Made by a program: the position numbers and the translations under genes. A stretch of DNA of 64,000 bases from Parageobacillus sp. KH3-4 (lineage in GTDB: Bacteria; Bacillota; Bacilli; Bacillales; Anoxybacillaceae). Below, one piece after another: positions 28,230 to 37,239 of this stretch. A model generated the notes under the pieces. It saw nothing but the letters and a program-made list of their open reading frames with translations, made no database searches and had not been told where the DNA came from. The DNA is taken from the NCBI RefSeq assembly GCF_022846435.1, contig NZ_AP025627.1, positions 2,080,001 through 2,144,000 of the forward strand, written 5' to 3'. Positions within the stretch are counted from its first letter, which is position 1; each line of letters opens with the position of its first letter.

Positions 28230-29177
28230 TTAGAACACTTTGTAGTTTGCGTATTTATATGCTAAACGGTATCCAGTAACAACTAGAATAAAACTAATAA
28301 CAGATTTAAATAAACCAACAGCGGTACCGTAACTAAAATCTCCATTTAAAAGCCCGACACGATAAACATACGTATCAATAATATCCCCCGTTTTATATAC
28401 AAGCGGATTATAAAGGTTTAAAATTTGGTCAAACCCTGCATTTAAAATGTTTCCTAATGATAATGTGCCAACTACAATAATGATAGGAAGCATGGACGGC
28501 AATGTCACATAAATCGTCTGTTGCCACCGGTTAGCACCATCGACAATTGCTGCTTCATACAATGTTGGATTAATGGACGTAATAGCAGCGAGAAAGACAA
28601 TCGTATTAAAACCGCATTCTTTCCAAACATCCGTGATGACAACAACCGTACGGAACCAATCGTTATCTCCGAGAAAGAAAATCGGTTCAATATTAAACAA
28701 CGAAACGAATACACGGTTAACAATTCCGCCTTCAGGAGAAAGCATATCGATTAAAATGCCGCCTAATATCACCCAAGATAAAAAGTGAGGTAAATAAACA
28801 ATCGTCTGTACCGTCCGCTTGAATTTCATTATGTAGACTTCATTTAACAGCAGGGCAAAAACTAAGGGAACAACAAGATTAAAAATAATCTTTAATGTGG
28901 AAATGACTAAAGTATTCCATATTACTTGGCGAGCATCTTCATATTCAAACATCGTTTTAAAATGCTCGAGCCCTACCCAAGGAGAGTGAAGAAATCCTAG
29001 CCAAGGTTCATAATCTTGAAACGCCATTACAAGACCGAGCAAAGGAATGTACTGAAAAATAAAAACAATGATTACAGCTGGTAGTAACATTGCATGTAGC
29101 TGCCATGTATTTCGCAAATTCCAACCCTTCTTTTTGCTTATAACCGTTTGGCTTTCTAAATGCGTTTGTGTTTGCAA
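28230..29177 (-). CDS. aguF: Aldouronate ABC transporter permease (LplB type)
   Basis: About 315 residues with six transmembrane segments (first LLPAVIIVFIFQYIPLLGLVMAF) and the EAA loop LYEAAIVDGANRWQQTIYV. A GTG at 29213 would add twelve residues, but AAGGAGG lies inside that extension and is correctly placed for the TTG at 29177, so I choose the latter. It pairs with AguG and receives aldouronic acids from AguE. Confidence 0.86.
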   Translation of the reverse strand: MQTQTHLESQTVISKKKGWNLRNTWQLHAMLLPAVIIVFIFQYIPLLGLVMAFQDYEPWLGFLHSPWVGLEHFKTMFEYEDARQVIWNTLVISTLKIIFNLVVPLVFALLLNEVYIMKFKRTVQTIVYLPHFLSWVILGGILIDMLSPEGGIVNRVFVSLFNIEPIFFLGDNDWFRTVVVITDVWKECGFNTIVFLAAITSINPTLYEAAIVDGANRWQQTIYVTLPSMLPIIIVVGTLSLGNILNAGFDQILNLYNPLVYKTGDIIDTYVYRVGLLNGDFSYGTAVGLFKSVISFILVVTGYRLAYKYANYKVF

Positions 29178-29289
29178 ATTCCTTCTCCTCCTTTTCGTAA
29201 GTAACGGGGGCACACGAAACGATGTAACGCAAACTTTTATCGCCCAACTATATCCATTGCTAACAAAATATCAATCATAATATGGTAAA

Positions 29290-29335
29290 GAACGGCGCGA
29301 ACATACGCAAAATTCCCAATAAGTTCGCACCGCTC
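29290..29335 (-). repeat. Intercistronic hairpin between aguE and aguF
   Basis: GAACGGCGCGAAC (29290-29302) pairs with GTTCGCACCGCTC (29323-29335) at 11 of 13 positions, plus possible G-U pairs, around a 20-base loop. It begins 10 bases after the aguE stop and probably stabilises the aguE message or limits read-through into the permeases. Confidence 0.75.
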
Positions 29336-29345
29336 AAACGTATTT

Positions 29346-30995
29346 TTACTTGCTCTCTTTCACTGATTTATACCATTCATTGACTTCCTTCGTAATGTCA
29401 TCGCCGCCAGATTTTCTCCATTTTTTAATAAATTTATCAAATTCACCTAGAGGCGCTCTTCCATAGATGATATTAGCAAATGTTTCTCTTTCCATTTTTG
29501 TGAGGAATTCTCCTCTTTTTTGCATTGTTTTCGTAGGAGGACCACTGAATTCGTTTTCAATTCTATATTCATTTTGTTGGTTCACAATCGTCGCTGCTTT
29601 CATATATGGCTCTCCTTGCGCGACGATCTTCGTATACTCGTATGCATTTTTTGGTTGCCGTTTTGTAGTATATAGCTCTTCTGCAAGGTTATAAAGCATA
29701 TAAGGAATCGTAGGGATATCGGTTGTCAAGAAATATTTTCCTGGGTCTATTGCTCCGCCTGGAATTTGTTTCGGGTCATATACCGGCTTTCCATCCTTCA
29801 TCACATAGTCATATCCTTCAAATAATCCATATTTGAAATATTTAGAATCGTTAAACACATAACTGTAGATTGCATCCCAGTATTCAAAGAATTTATCCAT
29901 ATGTTTAAAGTTTTTATTAAATAGGAACATTCCTACAGTTAGTCCCTCACCGCGGCGTCCGATTTTTCCATCTGGCCCGCTCGGCAGAGGATATGGCTCT
30001 ACAACTGCTCCTGGATTATTTTTAATTGCGTCAGCAATCGGCCACCCGACTGCCCACGGCGGAGCAGCTAAAATTCCCGATTTTCCGGCGACAAAACTTT
30101 TGATAGCCGTTTGTTCATCCAAAATTCCTACTTCTTTATCCAAATATCCTTTCTCATACCATTCATGCAGCTTGGCTAAACCTTTTTTAATGGACGGCTG
30201 AACAGACCCGTATACTAAAGAGCCATCTTTTTCTTTTGACCAAGAACCAGGTACATAATCGCCATATGCGCCAAAAATAAAACTTCCATCTGCAAGCCAA
30301 GTAGCTAAACCATTTTTGCTGGCAAGAGTTAACCCAATGGTGTCTTTTCTCCCGTTTCCGTCCGGGTCTTTGTTTACAAACGCATCCATAATTTTTTCAA
30401 GATCTTCGATTGTTTTTGGAGGCTGTAACCCTAATTTGTCCAACCAGTCCTTACGAATCCATAACAACGAATCCGATCCGTTCCCTCCCGAGAAACGAGG
30501 GATGCCATATCGTTTGCTATTTACGGTTGCCGGATAAAACGCTTCGGGAAATTTATTAAATATTTCTTTCAATCTTGGTGAAGCATACTTTTCAATTGCT
30601 TCATCTACTGGCATAACTTTTCCTGAACGGATTAGGTCATTAATCAACAAACCATCTGCTACCATAAAAACATCTGGAAGTTCTTGGCCAGATGAAAGCG
30701 CTAAACGAATTTTATTATAATATTGCTCGTCATTTGGCGCTGTCCATAATGTTTTGAATTTGATTCCTAGTTCCTTCTCAGCCCATCTTGTTGCTGGGTT
30801 GTTATTAACATCCTCTCCCTTCCTAAATTTTACATCATCTTTTAAAGTACGGATTGTAGTAATAGTTACCACGGATTTTCCTTCAGAAGATTTACTTGAT
30901 TCGTCCGAAGAAGCAGGTTCTTTGTCAGTACATCCAGCTAGCAACCCAATAGTCATAACCATTGCTGCCATTGAAACAAATAGCCTTTTGAACAT
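29346..30995 (-). CDS. aguE: Aldouronate-binding lipoprotein
   Basis: A 549-residue family 1 extracellular solute-binding lipoprotein of the large LplA class. The signal peptide (KRLFVSMAAMVMTIGL) ends in the lipobox LAGC; a Ser/Glu-rich linker follows. Mature lobes include WIRKDWLDKLGLQPPKTIEDLEK and the C-terminal region with KRGEFLTKMERETFANIIYG. It binds aldotetraouronic acid-like ligands outside the membrane and hands them to AguFG. It is the first gene of the 16-kb glucuronoxylan operon; the upstream DNA has a cre site and two UxuR boxes. Confidence 0.9.
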   Translation of the reverse strand: MFKRLFVSMAAMVMTIGLLAGCTDKEPASSDESSKSSEGKSVVTITTIRTLKDDVKFRKGEDVNNNPATRWAEKELGIKFKTLWTAPNDEQYYNKIRLALSSGQELPDVFMVADGLLINDLIRSGKVMPVDEAIEKYASPRLKEIFNKFPEAFYPATVNSKRYGIPRFSGGNGSDSLLWIRKDWLDKLGLQPPKTIEDLEKIMDAFVNKDPDGNGRKDTIGLTLASKNGLATWLADGSFIFGAYGDYVPGSWSKEKDGSLVYGSVQPSIKKGLAKLHEWYEKGYLDKEVGILDEQTAIKSFVAGKSGILAAPPWAVGWPIADAIKNNPGAVVEPYPLPSGPDGKIGRRGEGLTVGMFLFNKNFKHMDKFFEYWDAIYSYVFNDSKYFKYGLFEGYDYVMKDGKPVYDPKQIPGGAIDPGKYFLTTDIPTIPYMLYNLAEELYTTKRQPKNAYEYTKIVAQGEPYMKAATIVNQQNEYRIENEFSGPPTKTMQKRGEFLTKMERETFANIIYGRAPLGEFDKFIKKWRKSGGDDITKEVNEWYKSVKESK

Positions 30996-31129
30996 AATTT
31001 CTCCCCCCAGCCGTTTTAAATAAATTTCCTCCCGTACGAACCAGCGTAACCATTACTTTAGCTTGTTGTTATCCCCCCTTTCTAGCGGACTATAACAAAA
31101 GGGATATAACTATTCCCATACACCAATTT

Positions 31130-31143
31130 CGTAAGCGATTTCA
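31130..31143 (-). promoter_or_regulatory. cre (CcpA) site before aguE
   Basis: On the minus strand TGAAATCGCTTACG fits TGWAANCGNTNWCA at all but the last position. It lies just downstream of a candidate weak aguE promoter (TTGTAC at 31168-31173, 17-bp spacer, TAATTT at 31145-31150), where CcpA would block transcription in the presence of good carbon sources. Confidence 0.6.
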
Positions 31144-31172
31144 AAAATTACAGCATAATAACCAGCAGTACA

Positions 31173-31188
31173 ATACTAGTATGGTAGT
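31173..31188. promoter_or_regulatory. Candidate UxuR operator before aguE, proximal
   Basis: ATACTAGTATGGTAGT is identical to the first 16 bases of the box before uxuR. It adjoins the candidate -35 element of the aguE promoter, a repressing position. Confidence 0.7.
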
Positions 31189-31289
31189 TAAAAATAAACA
31201 ACCTTATACTTATGAGACATGAAATATGAAAGATGCATGTTTCACAAAACCAATTTATTCAAGAAAATATGTAAACTGTATTATTAGTA

Positions 31290-31305
31290 ATACTAGTATG
31301 TCAGT
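31290..31305. promoter_or_regulatory. Candidate UxuR operator before aguE, distal
   Basis: ATACTAGTATGTCAGT matches the other two boxes except at two bases and lies 117 bp from the proximal aguE box, suggesting cooperative binding. Confidence 0.55.
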
Positions 31306-31489
31306 TCTGGAATTATTATAAATAAAAACTCGTATTGATTCAATATTTTTATGAATTATTTTATTTATCGAAATTATCGGTTATTTGCTAAATTCCCAAA
31401 CGCCTTTGAGACCTAGAAGCCATCATCACCCTAATGAGTACGATCACTTTAATATCGGATGATGATGGCATGAATACTGATAGTAGCGA

Positions 31490-31770
31490 AATGAATGATT
31501 TTCCAAAAAGACGGTTTTGGGTTATAAAACTTATCGGAAATAAATGGATAGGACAACCTTTTCTTATATTTTTTACTAAAAAAGTTATCTACGTCAGCAA
31601 CTCCCGAAAGTGCAACATTTTATATTCTCTAAATATCGCAAAAGTTTGTTCATCTCTTTCTGTTTGTAGCTCTATCATTTGTTCCGGTGGCTTGAAGAGA
31701 TCCGTTCCGCGGCCATCCATAGCTCTATCATCTGCGCCTGTAAACCAAAAGAGCATACTTTTCTATAGCT
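31490..31770 (-). pseudogene. C-terminal remnant of a GH10 xylanase (xynA2-like)
   Basis: The reverse strand reads GRGTDLFKPPEQMIELQTER then TFAIFREYK in one frame, then after a shift SGVADVDNFFSKKYKKRLSY and KFYNPKPSFWK. These correspond, from memory of the family, to the end of intracellular GH10 xylanases such as T-6 XynA2 (RRTDL..PTSEMIERQAER, IFALFKEYR, VTFWGIADDHTW, KPKPAFW). The catalytic part is absent and frames are broken. It lies directly after xynB2, where an intracellular xylanase would make functional sense. The stretch 31306-31489 next to it shows nothing recognisable. Confidence 0.7.
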
Positions 31771-31835
31771 ACCGCGTTTCCTCATAATGAGTTTTTAAGG
31801 CTTATAAGTCATAGTTTTTCTCTTTCACACTTACA

Positions 31836-33959
31836 TTACATTTTTTCCTTTCCCTCTTCTAACCAGAGAATATTTGTTACCCCACGCGGATAATACTTGC
31901 TTCCGCTAATTTCCCCCGCAATAATTTGATCACTCCAGCTCCAAATGGAAAGTGTCGGGTGAGTCAACCAAGCTACATGCGCCGCATCTGCTCTCGCACC
32001 AGCTTCATCCCATTTCCACCCTAAAATGTGCCGGGCAATAAACTGGCACAAGTATATTTTGCTTAGCCATGAGTTATTGCTTGTCGATGAAATTTTCCAT
32101 CCTCCATCTGGAAATAAACAAATCCCTTCCGTTAATACATATTCCAAATGTTTCCGCAAAGCGCGAATATATTCTCCGAAACGGCCATGTGGATCTAAAG
32201 CTTCGTGACAATTTGTAAAATAAGGGAACACTAATCCTTCGATCGCTGGAATAATCTTTGAATCATTCCCTTCTCCCATCACCGCTGGGATATATCCTTG
32301 TTCTGTCGCGTAACTAACAATTGTAGCTGCACATTTTTCCGCTTGTTCTCCTGCTAAAGCGGCCAACGTTTCTTTTCCAGTATCCCGGAATATTTTTTCA
32401 AGTGCTACATATGCTGCCCAACATTTTCCTGCCAAATACAAATTATTTCGCGCTTGTCCTAGGGAGACATCTAAACTGTCATAGGTTGTAATCTCTGCTC
32501 CTCCCATCGTACGCGTGCTGTCTAGGCCCTTCACTCCATTTCGTTTTTCCGGATCTGGATGATCCCGGTTTACCATACTTTCCAAACATTGTTCCAAAAT
32601 TGGAAGCTTTTCTTGTCTCCAAGCCCAATCTTTTGTTTGTTCTATATACACGGCAGCGCACAGTACCCAGTTTACTAATTGTTCATGTGTCATATGAGAG
32701 AAACAACCGTCGATTCCATAAAGCTCGTATGCCGAATAATGAGGGCGTGAAAATGTATTTGCTACACCCATATCATGGGTGAAACTGATCCCTCCCGGGT
32801 ATTCCTTTTCCTCTCCCGGGAAACGAACCCGATCGTAATAGCTATATCTTTCTACATACCAATCTAGGACGTTTTTCACCGTCCATGGGTTCATTTTTAA
32901 CTCGAAGAACAACTGATCTACTGTTAAATCGAATGTATTCATCATGCGGTATTCGCCTTCATTTACTACCCAGATTGGCTTTCCCTCATGTTCTAACAAC
33001 TGGGTGTTGCCGTAATAACTGCGAATCGCATGAGCCATCATAAATTTTTGATCATCCGATAACCAGTCTTTCTCTATAAGCTGATTGGACTGGAAAGCGA
33101 GCTCTTTCAACGCTTCGATGTGATCCAAAGCATATTTTCCTACCTCTTCAATATTTTTAAAGAACCGGGTATAAAAATAGGATGTGTCCAAGCCAGCAGT
33201 TACGTACCCGGAACGGTAAAAACATACTGCAAACTGATATGTTCTCTTCGTCCCGGCTGGTGTATCCATAATTAATGCTCCAACTTTCCCCAATCCAAAT
33301 GTCCAATTTTCCTCCAACGGGGTCGTTAAAATATCTTCCAAGCTAAAATGCAGTGCCGAACGTACATCGCTATGATTTGATACAATAGCCGTTATGCGGC
33401 CTTGTCCAACCCCACGCAATGGCGGGCACGTATCATCAATCCGTCTCATTGACGTATAAGGATCGTTCCCTTCAAAGCCAAAAAATGCGCGTCTTGGCGA
33501 TGTGCCTTTTGTGTTATCGATTGTAAGTTCGACAATTACCGCTGGAACTAAAGCAAACTTTAAATCTTCTTCTTTGGCTGTGCCAGGGTTTGGAACAGAT
33601 TTCATAGGAGAATAAATCGTAAACGTAAGATCTCCCGCTTTCCACGTGTCGGTCGAAACATGAAACTCCCGTTGGATCATTTCGTTTGGAAACGGAACAA
33701 GAATCTGTGGTTTTTCTGGATTAGGATCTGGATTTTCGATGTCATATCTCTTGCTTTCATCGTCACCGGCTTCAAAAAACGGCAATACATCATACATCCC
33801 TGGTTGTGAAAGAGAAGCAACACCTATATACACATTTTGCCGAGGAGGACGCCCTAATTCGAGATCCAGCCCTCCGCTTTTTCCTGGAAATCCAAGCGTA
33901 AAACTTGCAAATGCTCCTACTGGTGAATGATGGGCGTTAAAAAACATGTTTTTTGGCAT
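31836..33959 (-). CDS. xynB2: GH52 beta-xylosidase
   Basis: A 707-residue intracellular retaining beta-xylosidase of the small family GH52, almost restricted to Bacillota. The N-terminal beta-sandwich begins NMFFNAHHSPVGAFASFTLG and the C-terminal (alpha/alpha)6 barrel follows. Glu334 in VVNEGEYRMMN and Asp494 in TTYDSLD are 160 residues apart, as are the nucleophile and acid/base of T-6 XynB2. AAAGGAG precedes the ATG. It is the last intact gene of the xynEFG unit, 22 bp after xynG, and was probably followed by a GH10 xylanase gene now decayed. Confidence 0.95.
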   Translation of the reverse strand: MPKNMFFNAHHSPVGAFASFTLGFPGKSGGLDLELGRPPRQNVYIGVASLSQPGMYDVLPFFEAGDDESKRYDIENPDPNPEKPQILVPFPNEMIQREFHVSTDTWKAGDLTFTIYSPMKSVPNPGTAKEEDLKFALVPAVIVELTIDNTKGTSPRRAFFGFEGNDPYTSMRRIDDTCPPLRGVGQGRITAIVSNHSDVRSALHFSLEDILTTPLEENWTFGLGKVGALIMDTPAGTKRTYQFAVCFYRSGYVTAGLDTSYFYTRFFKNIEEVGKYALDHIEALKELAFQSNQLIEKDWLSDDQKFMMAHAIRSYYGNTQLLEHEGKPIWVVNEGEYRMMNTFDLTVDQLFFELKMNPWTVKNVLDWYVERYSYYDRVRFPGEEKEYPGGISFTHDMGVANTFSRPHYSAYELYGIDGCFSHMTHEQLVNWVLCAAVYIEQTKDWAWRQEKLPILEQCLESMVNRDHPDPEKRNGVKGLDSTRTMGGAEITTYDSLDVSLGQARNNLYLAGKCWAAYVALEKIFRDTGKETLAALAGEQAEKCAATIVSYATEQGYIPAVMGEGNDSKIIPAIEGLVFPYFTNCHEALDPHGRFGEYIRALRKHLEYVLTEGICLFPDGGWKISSTSNNSWLSKIYLCQFIARHILGWKWDEAGARADAAHVAWLTHPTLSIWSWSDQIIAGEISGSKYYPRGVTNILWLEEGKEKM

Positions 33960-33981
33960 TGCCTATACTTCTCCTTTCTAA

Positions 33982-34863
33982 TTATCCTTTAACTGCTCCA
34001 GCCGTAATTCCTTCTACAATTCGGTCGCTGAGGAAAAAGAATGCAAGTAGAATTGGCAAAATACTAATCATCAAAGTTGCACCAATTGCTCCCCAGTCTG
34101 TAGTGTACTGCCCGATAAAATTTTGGATTCCTACGGTAAGGGTTTTATATTGATCTGAACTAATAAATGTGTTGACAAAAACAAATTCATTCCAGTTATA
34201 AATCATATTAATAATCGCCGTCGTTACAATGACCGGAGAAGTCATCGGCAAAATGACTTGGAAAAACATCCGATGGACAGAACATCCGTCCATAATGGCT
34301 GATTCTTCTAACTCACGCGGTAATGAGTAATAAAACCCAAGCAAAACCATTATCGTAAGCGGCAGATTAAACCCGATATTTGTTAAAATTACAGATAATG
34401 GATGGTCTACTAATTTCATTTTCATAAAAAAGCTAAACAATGGAATCAGTGTTGAATGAACTGGAATCATCAACCCGACCATAAACAATCCCAATACAAC
34501 ATGTTTTAATTTCCAATTCATACGCGTAATGGCGAAAGTAGCGAAACTAGCCAATAATACGGTGAAAATGACCGATAACGTAGTGATCCAGACGCTATTA
34601 AAAAAATAACGTCCTATATTTCCTTCCACCCATACTTTTACATAATTTTCCCATCTAGGCGGAGATGGCAATGAAAAAAGTGGCGTATTAAATACTTCTT
34701 GGTTATTCTTAAGCGAAAAGAATAATAGCCAAATTAGAGGAAGTATTTGAAAAACAGCTAGAACAATTAGCACTATATAGAAAAAGAACATGCCTATCTT
34801 CTTTCCGGGTTGACCAGCTGATAGCCAGGCAGTCCGTTTCTCTGTCATCGTACCTGTTTTCAA
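33982..34863 (-). CDS. xynG: Xylo-oligosaccharide ABC transporter permease
   Basis: About 293 residues of the MalG-type CUT1 permease family with six membrane segments (first IGMFFFYIVLIVLAVFQILPLIW) and the EAA loop LEESAIMDGCSVHRMFFQVILP. The start is uncertain: TTG at 34863 follows GGGGCGAAAG with good spacing, but a TTG at 34884 or an ATG at 34848 is possible. It acts with XynF and XynE and needs an external MsmX-type ATPase. Confidence 0.87.
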   Translation of the reverse strand: MKTGTMTEKRTAWLSAGQPGKKIGMFFFYIVLIVLAVFQILPLIWLLFFSLKNNQEVFNTPLFSLPSPPRWENYVKVWVEGNIGRYFFNSVWITTLSVIFTVLLASFATFAITRMNWKLKHVVLGLFMVGLMIPVHSTLIPLFSFFMKMKLVDHPLSVILTNIGFNLPLTIMVLLGFYYSLPRELEESAIMDGCSVHRMFFQVILPMTSPVIVTTAIINMIYNWNEFVFVNTFISSDQYKTLTVGIQNFIGQYTTDWGAIGATLMISILPILLAFFFLSDRIVEGITAGAVKG

Positions 34864-34887
34864 TTTCTTTCGCCCCTTTTCCAAAAA

Positions 34888-35769
34888 TTAATAATATTGT
34901 ACTTCCTCATCAGATTTCGTAAACTTCCGAATCAGCCATGTAACAACTACACAAATCAATAATAGAAAGAATGCGATCGTGCTTCCGTACCCAAAATTAA
35001 AACTGCGAAACGCTTTATGGTACATATAGGAAGCTATTACTTCACTTGCGCCGTTCGGTCCTCCGTCTGTCATTACATAAATTAGATCGAAATATTTCAA
35101 AGAACCGACAACAGCTAATACAATGGTTACTTTAATTACCCCTGAAATTAAAGGGATTTTAATTTTATAAGCCAATTGCAAAGGATTGGCTCCATCGATA
35201 ATCGCCGCTTCTATAATAGAAGGCGGGATACTTTTTAAAGCTGCATAGTAAATCAAAATATAAAACCCCGCATATTGCCATATAATAGGGATAAAGACCG
35301 CATATAGCACAATCGAAGGATCAGCCAACCAGTTAGGAGGATTTTCTATTCCTAAAAAGGAGAGAAAATGATTAAGCATGCCATTAGATGGATGGTAAAT
35401 TCTCAGCCAAAGTTGACCAATGGCAACAGAAGACAACAACATCGGTATTAAGTAAATTTTTCTTAATAAATTTGCGCCTTTGACCTTTCCAGATAGTACC
35501 AGTGATACCGCTAAATAGCCTAACAAACTAATCACAGAAAAGACTGCTAGTAAGAATGAATGATAGACACTTTTCCAAAACATTTCATCTTTTATCAGTT
35601 CTTTATAATTATCCAGACCAATAAACTTCATCTGTCCGATGCCGTCCCATTGGGTTAAGCTGTAATAACCTGTCATGATGATCGGAACATAAATGAATGC
35701 TACAATCAATAACAAAGGTGGAAGTATATATAAAGCAATGACTTTTTTATCAGACATCATTTTATTCAT
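34888..35769 (-). CDS. xynF: Xylo-oligosaccharide ABC transporter permease
   Basis: A 293-residue MalF-type CUT1 permease; segments begin KKVIALYILPPLLLIVAFIYVPIIM, and the EAA loop is IEAAIIDGANPLQLAYKIKIPL. AAAGGAGGG precedes the ATG. It lies 72 bp after xynE, from which it is separated by a strong hairpin, and is followed by xynG. Confidence 0.9.
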   Translation of the reverse strand: MNKMMSDKKVIALYILPPLLLIVAFIYVPIIMTGYYSLTQWDGIGQMKFIGLDNYKELIKDEMFWKSVYHSFLLAVFSVISLLGYLAVSLVLSGKVKGANLLRKIYLIPMLLSSVAIGQLWLRIYHPSNGMLNHFLSFLGIENPPNWLADPSIVLYAVFIPIIWQYAGFYILIYYAALKSIPPSIIEAAIIDGANPLQLAYKIKIPLISGVIKVTIVLAVVGSLKYFDLIYVMTDGGPNGASEVIASYMYHKAFRSFNFGYGSTIAFFLLLICVVVTWLIRKFTKSDEEVQYY

Positions 35770-35793
35770 GACGCCTTCCCTCCTTTACTCGTT

Positions 35794-35833
35794 GATCAAA
35801 AAGGACATATTTGAAAATATGTCCTTTTTGATC
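35794..35833 (-). repeat. Perfect 19-bp intercistronic hairpin between xynE and xynF
   Basis: GATCAAAAAGGACATATTT (35794-35812) and its exact complement (35815-35833) are separated by only two bases. Both flanks of the stem are A/T-tracts, so it can act as a partial terminator as well as an RNA stabiliser. It starts within 9 bases of the xynE stop. Confidence 0.85.
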
Positions 35834-35841
35834 AGATTTTT

Positions 35842-37161
35842 TTACTTCCCTTGTGTCTTTGCAAGTACTTCTTCATGTTGTTTGACGAAGTCCTTAGGTG
35901 TAACCTCTTCTCCGAATAATGATTGAATCAAATTCAAATGTGTCTGTGCTGCTTCCGGATTCATTTGCACGTCGGCAAACAATGTGATGTTGCTAGCTTT
36001 GTTTAGTTCATTGAGTACATCAATGTATAACTGCGGCAAATCTATATTGGCAGTGTCCACTTTCGTCGCAGGAATTACTCCCGCTTTTGTCACAGATTGC
36101 TCTCCCCACTTTTCAATAAAGAATTTTACAAATTTCTTCGCTTCTTCCTTCACTTTAGAATTTTCAGAAACAAACAAACCTACTCCCGGGCCTCCCACCC
36201 AACTATCTACATTTCCTTTTCCTCCATCAACGACAGGAAATTTAAAGAAACCGACTTTGTCTCTAAACTCTTTTGGTACTTCCTCATTCGTAGTAAAGTT
36301 AGGCAATTCCCATGTTCCCATTAGGTACATCGCGGCTTTTTCATTCATAAATTCTGATTTTGCTTCATCGTTAGATAGTCCATTAAACCCTTTAATAAAC
36401 GCTTTCATTTTTACTAAATGTTGAACTTCCTCCGCAGCTTTGATCAAGCTTGGATCTTCGAATGTACCGCTGCCATTAATCGCATTTTTTAACGTATCAG
36501 CTCCGCCAATCCGATCAGCTAGATACATATACCATAATGATCCTGTCCAACGATCTTTGTTTCCAAGTGCAATCGGTGCTACACCATTTTTAACAAGCGT
36601 TTGAACAATATGTTTAAAATCTTCATATGTTTTAGGTGGCTCTAAATGGTACTTGGAAAAGATTTTTTTGTTGTAGTAAATAGGAGTGATATTTAATTCC
36701 AATGGAAGCGCATACGTTTTATTGTTAACAGCATAGGCCTCGGTTGTTCCCGAAACAAACTTATCTTTCAGCCCAGAATTCAAGATATCATCTAGTGGCG
36801 CAAATAAATTCCCTTTCACATAAGGCTCTAAAAATCCTGCAGCCCAAGTCATGCCTACATCAGGAAGTTCATTGGAAGCAGCAAGTACTTTTAATTTATT
36901 TTTATATTGTTCATTTTCTAAAACTTCTTGTTTAACCGTAACATTTGGATTTTGCTCTTCAAACTCTTTAATAATTTCATTAACAATCATATTTTGCTGC
37001 TTCGAACTTCCTGCCGGCCAAAGATGCATAAACGTGATCGTTACTTTTTTGCCGGCCCCTGATGAAGATGTACTTTCATTTGTCGTACCCGAACAACCTG
37101 TTAATACAAGTGCAAAAATGATGATCATGACGCATAATAATGAATGCGCTTTCTTTAACAA
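35842..37161 (-). CDS. xynE: Xylo-oligosaccharide-binding lipoprotein
   Basis: A roughly 439-residue family 1 solute-binding lipoprotein; the signal peptide (LKKAHSLLCVMIIIFALV) ends in lipobox LTGC. The body includes KVTITFMHLWPAGSSKQQNM and the ligand-lobe segment LPDVGMTWAAGFLEPYVKG. The TTG at 37161 is better spaced from GGGGGG than the ATG two codons earlier, which nearly touches it; either is possible. It captures xylo-oligosaccharides for XynFG. It has its own promoter region after xynC with an extended -10, consistent with activation by XynC. Confidence 0.9.
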   Translation of the reverse strand: MLKKAHSLLCVMIIIFALVLTGCSGTTNESTSSSGAGKKVTITFMHLWPAGSSKQQNMIVNEIIKEFEEQNPNVTVKQEVLENEQYKNKLKVLAASNELPDVGMTWAAGFLEPYVKGNLFAPLDDILNSGLKDKFVSGTTEAYAVNNKTYALPLELNITPIYYNKKIFSKYHLEPPKTYEDFKHIVQTLVKNGVAPIALGNKDRWTGSLWYMYLADRIGGADTLKNAINGSGTFEDPSLIKAAEEVQHLVKMKAFIKGFNGLSNDEAKSEFMNEKAAMYLMGTWELPNFTTNEEVPKEFRDKVGFFKFPVVDGGKGNVDSWVGGPGVGLFVSENSKVKEEAKKFVKFFIEKWGEQSVTKAGVIPATKVDTANIDLPQLYIDVLNELNKASNITLFADVQMNPEAAQTHLNLIQSLFGEEVTPKDFVKQHEEVLAKTQGK

Positions 37162-37194
37162 ATCCATTCCCCCCTTGTTTTTTGCTACGATGCA

Positions 37195-37203
37195 ATTATA
37201 GCA
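37195..37203 (-). promoter_or_regulatory. Extended -10 promoter of xynE
   Basis: The minus strand reads TGC-TATAAT with no good -35 at 17 bp. An extended -10 with a poor -35 is typical of activator-dependent promoters, matching control by the neighbouring AraC-type response regulator. Confidence 0.55.
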
Positions 37204-37239
37204 TTGAAAAAGCCAGGGAATTAAGGTAACGATGATTGG

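Noticed and set aside
31434-31787. Plus-strand open frame of 117 codons downstream of xynB2
   Set aside because: It is antisense to the GH10 xylanase remnant, whose reverse-strand reading has clear family motifs.
36169-36182. ACAAACAAAC word resembling a XylR half-site
   Set aside because: It is in xynE coding sequence, with no second arm and no promoter.
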